Shown: piece by piece, positions 59,811-64,000 of the stretch
How positions within the stretch are numbered: the first letter of the stretch is position 1
How the letters are laid out: each line of letters starts with the position of its first letter
Origin: Ornithinimicrobium ciconiae
GTDB taxonomy: Bacteria; Actinomycetota; Actinomycetes; Actinomycetales; Dermatophilaceae
Assembly: GCF_007197575.1 (NCBI RefSeq)
Contig: NZ_CP041616.1
Location: forward strand, 124,001-188,000
Direction: 5' to 3'
DNA: 64,000 nt
Program-made: the position numbers and the translations under genes
Notes under the pieces: model-generated
What the model was told of the DNA's origin: nothing
Seen by the model: the letters and a program-made list of their open reading frames with translations, nothing else
Databases searched by the model: none

Positions 59811-60500
59811 ATGAACGAGTTCGATCAGCCCGTCGGCGACCCTGTGCCTGGCTGGGCATCGGCCCCCCTCCCATCGGCGGATGTGCTGAGCGGGAGGTTC
59901 TGCGCACTCGAACGTCTCGACCCAGACCGACACGCGGTGGATTTGTATGCCGCATACGCGTCGGCTAGCGATGACCGTGCTTGGACCTACATGGCTTTCG
60001 GACCGTTTCTATCGTTTGAAAGCTACTACCAGTGGTCGGTCGCTGCCGCCGATAGCCCCGATCCTCGGCACTACGCCCTCACCGACGCAGCAACTGGTAG
60101 GGCACTCGGCACCCTCGCGCTCATGCGCCATGACCCGGCTAATGGAGTCATCGAAGTCGGCTCTATTGTCTTGTCTCATGTCCTGCAACGCACAGCGGCG
60201 GCGACCGAGGCGCAGTTTCTCCTCATGCGCTACGTCTTCGAGGACCTGGGATACCGGCGCTACGAGTGGAAATGCGACAGCCTCAACGAACCGTCACGGA
60301 AGGCTGCCGAACGATTAGGGTTCACATACGAAGGGACCTTTCGCCAGGCGCTTGTGTACAAGGGCCGCAATCGCGACACGGCGTGGTTCGCCCTTACTGA
60401 GAAGGAGTGGCCTGCCGTTCGCGCTGCTTTCGAGACGTGGCTCAACCCTGCCAACTTCGACACGCAAGGACGCCAGCGCAAGAAGCTCCAAACCCGGTGA
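59811..60500 (+). CDS. GNAT-family acetyltransferase
   Basis: 229 residues: LSGRFCALERLDPDRHAVDLYAAYASASDDRAWTYMAFGPF, VGSIVLSHVLQRTAAATEAQFLLMRYVFEDLGYRRYEWKCDSLNEPSRKAAERLGFTYEG, FRQALVYKGRNRDTAWFAL. Typical of the group related to RimL and to ribosomal alanine acetyltransferases. Start ATG 59811. Confidence 0.86.
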   Translation: MNEFDQPVGDPVPGWASAPLPSADVLSGRFCALERLDPDRHAVDLYAAYASASDDRAWTYMAFGPFLSFESYYQWSVAAADSPDPRHYALTDAATGRALGTLALMRHDPANGVIEVGSIVLSHVLQRTAAATEAQFLLMRYVFEDLGYRRYEWKCDSLNEPSRKAAERLGFTYEGTFRQALVYKGRNRDTAWFALTEKEWPAVRAAFETWLNPANFDTQGRQRKKLQTR

Positions 60501-61014
60501 CCGGCCTGGGATGACGTGCGCCCTCGGCGATCACGCCGCTCCTGGTCTCCTTCGTTGATGGCGAGTGGGAGACGGTCAGCAGGCTGCCCACCCCCGGCCG
60601 ATGAGTATTTCGCGACAAGGTGAGACTCCCGAGGTGCGGCAGTAGCGTGCGGCCACGCTCAGTGCGGCAGTAGCGTGCGGCCACGCTCAGTGCGGCAGTA
60701 GCGTGCGGCCACGCTCAGTGCGGCAGTAGCGTGCGGCCACGCTCAGTGCGGCAGTAGCGTGCGGCCACGCTCAGTGCGGCAGTAGCGTGCGGCCACGCTC
60801 AGTGCGGCAGTAGCGTGCGGCCACGCTCAGTGCGGCAGTAGCGTGCGGCCACGCTCAGTGCGGCATGAGCGCGCACAACTGATGCGCACGTCGCCCGCGG
60901 GCGTTCTCTTGATCGTGGCGCAGGCTACGTGCGTCCTTCAGCTTCCTGGGGAACCATTGCAGCCGGATGGGCGTCTGAGTTCGCGAACCCCCACAGCGAT
61001 AGGAGGGGAGCTGC
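60501..61014. other. Intergenic stretch holding the tandem array
   Basis: Apart from the array at 60634-60865 nothing coding is supported. A good AGGAGGGGAG for the next gene stands at the end. Confidence 0.65.
60634..60865 (+). repeat. Eight identical 28-bp tandem repeats (family 2, short type)
   Basis: Units begin at 60634 and every 28 bp to 60830, all identical: GTGCGGCAGTA, stem GCGTG, loop CGGC, stem CACGC, TCA. A partial ninth starts at 60858 and breaks at GCATGAGCG. Perfect identity means recent expansion; copy number is probably strain-variable. Confidence 0.95.
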
Positions 61015-61578
61015 GTGACGGCGAACGTGCGCGTTCCTTGCGTCCTGGGTGTTGCTGGCATCCTCATCTTCGTGGTCGGGTGCGACGCCCCGCAGTCCGC
61101 GAACATCTCCGACCCGGTAGTGCAGACCGTCGCGGACGAGAACGTCCCGACGGCCACCGGTAGCCCTGCGGGCGCCTTCGCGGTCCAGAAAGTCTCTCCT
61201 GGAGAGTCGTGGGAGAAGGCAGTGCAACCGCTGATCGTGAGGGTCAGCAATCAGTCTTTCGACGACCCGGACGTGAATCTGAGCGCGACTCTTGACGGTG
61301 TGGCCCTGTTCGATGAGGTATTCGCGGTCGAGGGTCAGCATGCGGTCACCTTGTTCGGCGTCGACGTGGCACCGGGGTCGCACACGCTCACCGTGGTCTC
61401 CGACAGTGGAGCTGTAGTCGAGCAGGCCTTCGACCTGCCGGTAGGCGAGCAGCGATGGCTCGTGGTCGACTACTGGTACTTCGACCCTGACACTGAGGGG
61501 GAGTCCTGGGGAGGGGAGCAAGAACCCGGCCCCTCGTTTAACGTGTCCGTGTCTGACGAGCCGGTCTACATTTCCTGA
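61015..61578 (+). CDS. Putative lipoprotein, function unknown
   Basis: 187 residues. Signal peptide with lipobox (VLGVAGILIFVVGC, lipid Cys 23), then an Ala/Ser/Thr-rich linker and a beta-rich domain (LIVRVSNQSFDDPDVNLSATLDGVALFDEVFAVEGQHAVTLFGVDVAPGSHTLTVVSD) like a carbohydrate-binding or Ig-type sandwich. Strong AGGAGGGGAG, GTG start. Confidence 0.8.
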   Translation: MTANVRVPCVLGVAGILIFVVGCDAPQSANISDPVVQTVADENVPTATGSPAGAFAVQKVSPGESWEKAVQPLIVRVSNQSFDDPDVNLSATLDGVALFDEVFAVEGQHAVTLFGVDVAPGSHTLTVVSDSGAVVEQAFDLPVGEQRWLVVDYWYFDPDTEGESWGGEQEPGPSFNVSVSDEPVYIS

Positions 61579-61611
61579 CGGTGCTGACCTGGCGGCCCGC
61601 CTGGTGACGAG

Positions 61612-61670
61612 ATGCAGAGGAGACAGCACGGCGCCGTCCAGGCAAACCGTGCACCATCAAAGTTCTTCTG
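61612..61670 (+). repeat. Degenerate family 1 right module
   Basis: GAGATGCAGAGGAGACAGCAC then CGTGCACC resembles GAGATGCAGCGAAGACTGCAC with CTTGCAC of family 1. Weak match. Confidence 0.35.
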
Positions 61671-61703
61671 CAGGAACCGAAGTTCGTCAACTTGGTGCGC
61701 CTC

Positions 61704-61750
61704 GCGGCATGATCGGACGCGCCGCAGGCTAGCGTCCTCAGCGCGGCATG
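61704..61750 (+). repeat. Family 2 repeat, variant with six-bp stem
   Basis: GCGGCA at 61704 and 61743. Between them GGACGC (61714-61719) and GCGTCC (61732-61737) pair. Lies at the 3' end of the next minus-strand GNAT gene. Confidence 0.7.
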
Positions 61751-61767
61751 AGCGTGAAGTCGCTGGG

Positions 61768-62427
61768 TCAGGTCACGCCGAGGAACGCCTTTAGTTGGGG
61801 TGCGCCAGCGACATCGATGGGAGCCCCGCGCACGAAGGTTTCTGGGGAGAGTAGGAGCCGCTCTTGCTCGGCTGCCGTACCTCGCCGGACTACCCACTGA
61901 CGGCCGTTGGGTCGGTAACCGACCTTGCGGCTCACAGCTAGTGAGGAGGGGTTGTCGAGGAAGGCGGAGGAGGTGATGCGGTGCGCCCCGAGGTGGTCGA
62001 AGGCTAGGGCGCAGACGGCCTGCCGCATTCGGGTGCCGATGCCTTGACCGTGGAAGCGGCGCGCTAGCCATGATCCGGTCTCGAGGGTGCGCGTCACGTG
62101 GAAGTCCTCGCCCTCCAGCGCCTGGATGCCTACGACGTGCCCGGCCTGACGGACGACGAGTTGCAGGCTCAGAGACTGCGCCGACTGGGTAGCCAACACA
62201 CGGCTGACGTAGCGGACGTAGTTCGCCGGCAGCTCATTTTCCGGCGCATCGGTCCACGGGAAGAGGAAGGGCATGTGCGCCGGGTCGTGTATCCCGTCGA
62301 GGACGAGGTCGACCAGCTCGGGGATGTCCGCCTCGCGCACCGCTGTCAGGACCAAGTCCTCCGTCTCCACACGAAGGGCGAACGGGGGCCAGATCTCTTC
62401 CAGTCTCAGGCGGGGCATGGGGTTCAT
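61768..62427 (-). CDS. GNAT-family acetyltransferase (RimJ/RimL-like)
   Basis: 219 residues: RVETEDLVLTAVREADIPELVDLVLDGIHDPAHMPFLFPWTD, then VVGIQALEGEDFHVTRTLETGSWLARRFHGQGIGTRMRQAVCALAFDHLGA with the acetyl-CoA loop HGQGIG, and NPSSLAVSRKVGY. Substrate unknown. Start ATG 62425-62427. Confidence 0.86.
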   Translation of the reverse strand: MNPMPRLRLEEIWPPFALRVETEDLVLTAVREADIPELVDLVLDGIHDPAHMPFLFPWTDAPENELPANYVRYVSRVLATQSAQSLSLQLVVRQAGHVVGIQALEGEDFHVTRTLETGSWLARRFHGQGIGTRMRQAVCALAFDHLGAHRITSSAFLDNPSSLAVSRKVGYRPNGRQWVVRRGTAAEQERLLLSPETFVRGAPIDVAGAPQLKAFLGVT

Positions 62428-62520
62428 TGTGCGTGATCAAGGCACCAGAAGTGCCACTGGTTTCAACACGTACCCCTTCTGCGTGCGCCTCAACCGGGAG
62501 CGGCAAATCAGTTCGTTTGG

Positions 62521-63405
62521 TCAGGTCTGTTCCCGGAGCCGGGTCACGGTGTCGTTGACAACTTCTTTCACACCGCCCACGAGGAGCACTAGCGCTTCCT
62601 GGGTGGTGCCTGCGGCGACGAGAGACTGTGCGGCGCGTGCGGCGAAGTCGTGGCTGTCGACGTCGAGGAGGCCCACGTCGACGACCAAGCCCTTCTCGTT
62701 TGTCGGCCAACTTCCAGCTGCGGCGTGCCAGGCGTGGGCGCACAGCATCAGGGCCGTCGAGCAGCACAGCAGGACGTAGGCGATGTCTTGCTTGGCGGTT
62801 CCCTTCCCTGCGGCGTCGACGAGGAAGCCGGCCTGCCACAGGTTTCCCACCAGCGACTCCCGCAGGGCCGAGGGATATGGCTGGACACGTGCACGAAGTT
62901 CCTTGACGACGCCAGTCGGGTCGGCCAGCGGACGGCAGGTGGCTACCTCGCCGGCGTAGCTGACGTCGAGGAAGCCCAGCGGGTGGCCGGGCTGGGCGTG
63001 GAACGCGTAGGCACCTTGGACGGCACGGTCGCACTGTTGCCGAACCCGGGAGATGTCGCGCAGGATCCAGTCGACTGCCGTGTCGTCCACGGTGAGCCAC
63101 CCGCCACCGTCGACCCAGGGCCCCCAGTCGCCCGGGCCGCTGACCTGTACGGCCCCGGTGTCGGAGAAGCGTTCGGCAACCCGGGAGAGCGCGTGAAGGT
63201 CCAATCGCTCGTGGTCGTAGTAGAGGCCTAGGTCGACGTCGGAGCCTCGATGATGCGTTCCTCGGGCACGGCTGCCGCCGAGCACGACGGCCTGGACGCC
63301 GCGCACCGTGACCAGGGCCTGAGCCATGTCGTGAAGACGCTCATCAGAAAGCACGCGAAGAGTCTGGGCGGCCAGACCCGGACCCGCAACGCAATTCGAC
63401 TCCAC
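62521..63405 (-). CDS. Nucleotidyltransferase-domain protein
   Basis: 294 residues from GTG 63403-63405. The core VRGVQAVVLGGSRARGTHHRGSDVDLGLYY has the G-G-S and D-x-D of the minimal nucleotidyltransferase fold (a kanamycin nucleotidyltransferase/MNT-like type), followed by an all-helical C-terminal half (ESLVGNLWQAGFLVDAAGKGTAKQDIAYVLLCCSTALMLCAHAWH). Could modify a metabolite, antibiotic or toxin partner. ATG 63325-63327 is an alternative start. Confidence 0.78.
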   Translation of the reverse strand: MESNCVAGPGLAAQTLRVLSDERLHDMAQALVTVRGVQAVVLGGSRARGTHHRGSDVDLGLYYDHERLDLHALSRVAERFSDTGAVQVSGPGDWGPWVDGGGWLTVDDTAVDWILRDISRVRQQCDRAVQGAYAFHAQPGHPLGFLDVSYAGEVATCRPLADPTGVVKELRARVQPYPSALRESLVGNLWQAGFLVDAAGKGTAKQDIAYVLLCCSTALMLCAHAWHAAAGSWPTNEKGLVVDVGLLDVDSHDFAARAAQSLVAAGTTQEALVLLVGGVKEVVNDTVTRLREQT

Positions 63406-63419
63406 GACCTCGGCACCAC

Positions 63420-63459
63420 GCGGCAAAGTCGGACGAGCGTAGCCGTCCTCCACGCGGCA
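63420..63459 (+). repeat. Family 2 repeat, single 34-bp unit
   Basis: GCGGCA at 63420 and 63454, stem GGACG/CGTCC. Between the divergent starts of the nucleotidyltransferase and the P-loop gene. Matches the copy at 56164 almost exactly. Confidence 0.8.
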
Positions 63460-63499
63460 AAGTAGTGCGTCTGGTGCCCAGCATCCTAGGGTTCTCGGC

Positions 63500-63982
63500 A
63501 TGGCTGTTGGAAGCGTGCATCTCTTCTATGGGCTCGCGGGCTCGGGCAAGACCACTCTGGCTCGCGAGCTCAGCAGCGGCGGCTGCGGCGTTCGCTTCAC
63601 CCTCGACGAGTTGATGCTGCGTCTGCATCCCGACCTCAATTTTGAGTCCGTCGATTATGGCGAGAAGGCAGCTGAGGTACGTGAGGTGATCTGGACGATC
63701 GCCGAGCAGATCCTCGTGGCCGGTGTTGACGTCATCCTGGACTGGAACAGTTGGTCAGTGGCTCGTCGCAGCTGGGTCGTCGAACGCGCATCAGCGATCG
63801 GAGCGCCCGTCCTTCTGCACACGTTGACCGCTTCCCTCGAGGTGGCCTCCAATCGCGTCCAAGACCGCACGGCAAGTGGCGCGCGATTCGCTCACCCAGT
63901 GACTACGGAAGGCAACCAGCACCTCGCCTCGTTGATGGAAGAACCGTCCAACTCGGAGGGTATGGAGATCCACCGTTACTGA
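63500..63982 (+). CDS. P-loop kinase (zeta-toxin/AAA_33-like)
   Basis: 160 residues. Walker A GLAGSGKT (11-18) near the N-terminus, LDELMLRLHPDLN, then VDVILDWNSWSVARRSWVVERASAIGAPVLLHTL with the Walker B-like DW. This is the layout of small actinobacterial kinases of the zeta/AAA_33 type that phosphorylate small molecules. No epsilon antitoxin nearby. Last gene of the window. Confidence 0.8.
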   Translation: MAVGSVHLFYGLAGSGKTTLARELSSGGCGVRFTLDELMLRLHPDLNFESVDYGEKAAEVREVIWTIAEQILVAGVDVILDWNSWSVARRSWVVERASAIGAPVLLHTLTASLEVASNRVQDRTASGARFAHPVTTEGNQHLASLMEEPSNSEGMEIHRY

Positions 63983-64000
63983 GCGCGTCAGGAGCAGAAT

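Noticed and set aside
60634..60865. CRISPR array
   Set aside because: The 28-bp units are directly adjacent and identical, with no unique spacers and no cas genes.

Overview
The window is high-GC DNA with the gene style of an actinomycete: many GTG starts, ATGA and GTGA stop/start overlaps, a DUF222-HNH endonuclease, a remnant of a DinB/DUF664 (mycothiol-transferase-like) protein and small ECF sigma/YCII modules. A member of the Micrococcales (Intrasporangiaceae or Ornithinimicrobium-like) is my best guess. No rRNA or tRNA gene was seen to confirm it.

Positions 1 to about 35.7 kb read as ordinary chromosome: a GntR regulator with ACC deaminase; a FrnE-like DsbA; an M20 amidohydrolase; YchJ; an AlkZ-like glycosylase; an ECF42 sigma factor with its YCII partner; an APC permease; two CNNM/CorC proteins in tandem; kinases, a thioesterase and PhzF; a membrane acyltransferase divergent from two tandem ATP-grasp ligases; a DUF222-HNH protein; a second ECF42/YCII operon; a P1B-type metal ATPase; PutP; an LLM oxidoreductase; a GNAT/HAD/PLP-lyase operon; and PurU. 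The odd gene here is an orphan contractile-tail-sheath-like protein fused to a metal-binding cupin at 13.6-15.0 kb.

At about 35.8-42.8 kb the sequence becomes a scar zone. It holds a large hairpin, a fragment of a 2-oxoacid dehydrogenase E2, a CaiB-like transferase, an amidase, a protein of four cold-shock domains, and a run of toxin-antitoxin loci: a MazF with an internal deletion, a Doc fragment, a collapsed hicA/hicB locus, an intact-looking higBA with a perfect operator palindrome, and a relBE pair.

From about 43 to 64 kb lies an accessory region of mostly single-gene units on both strands: a beta-lactamase-fold hydrolase, two paralogous methyltransferases (one frameshifted), two APH-like kinases, two nucleotidyltransferases, Nudix, at least six GNATs, a SET-domain protein, lipoproteins, a P-loop kinase and several unknown small proteins. 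The units are separated by two families of structured repeats. Family 1 (45.7-56.2 kb) is about 140 bp, carries inverted repeats and keeps one orientation. Family 2 (56.2-63.5 kb) is a GCGGCA-hairpin element with compensatory stem changes, expanded in one place to eight identical 28-bp copies. This looks like a cassette-type array. No integrase, transposase or recombinase is visible, so the mechanism is unknown.
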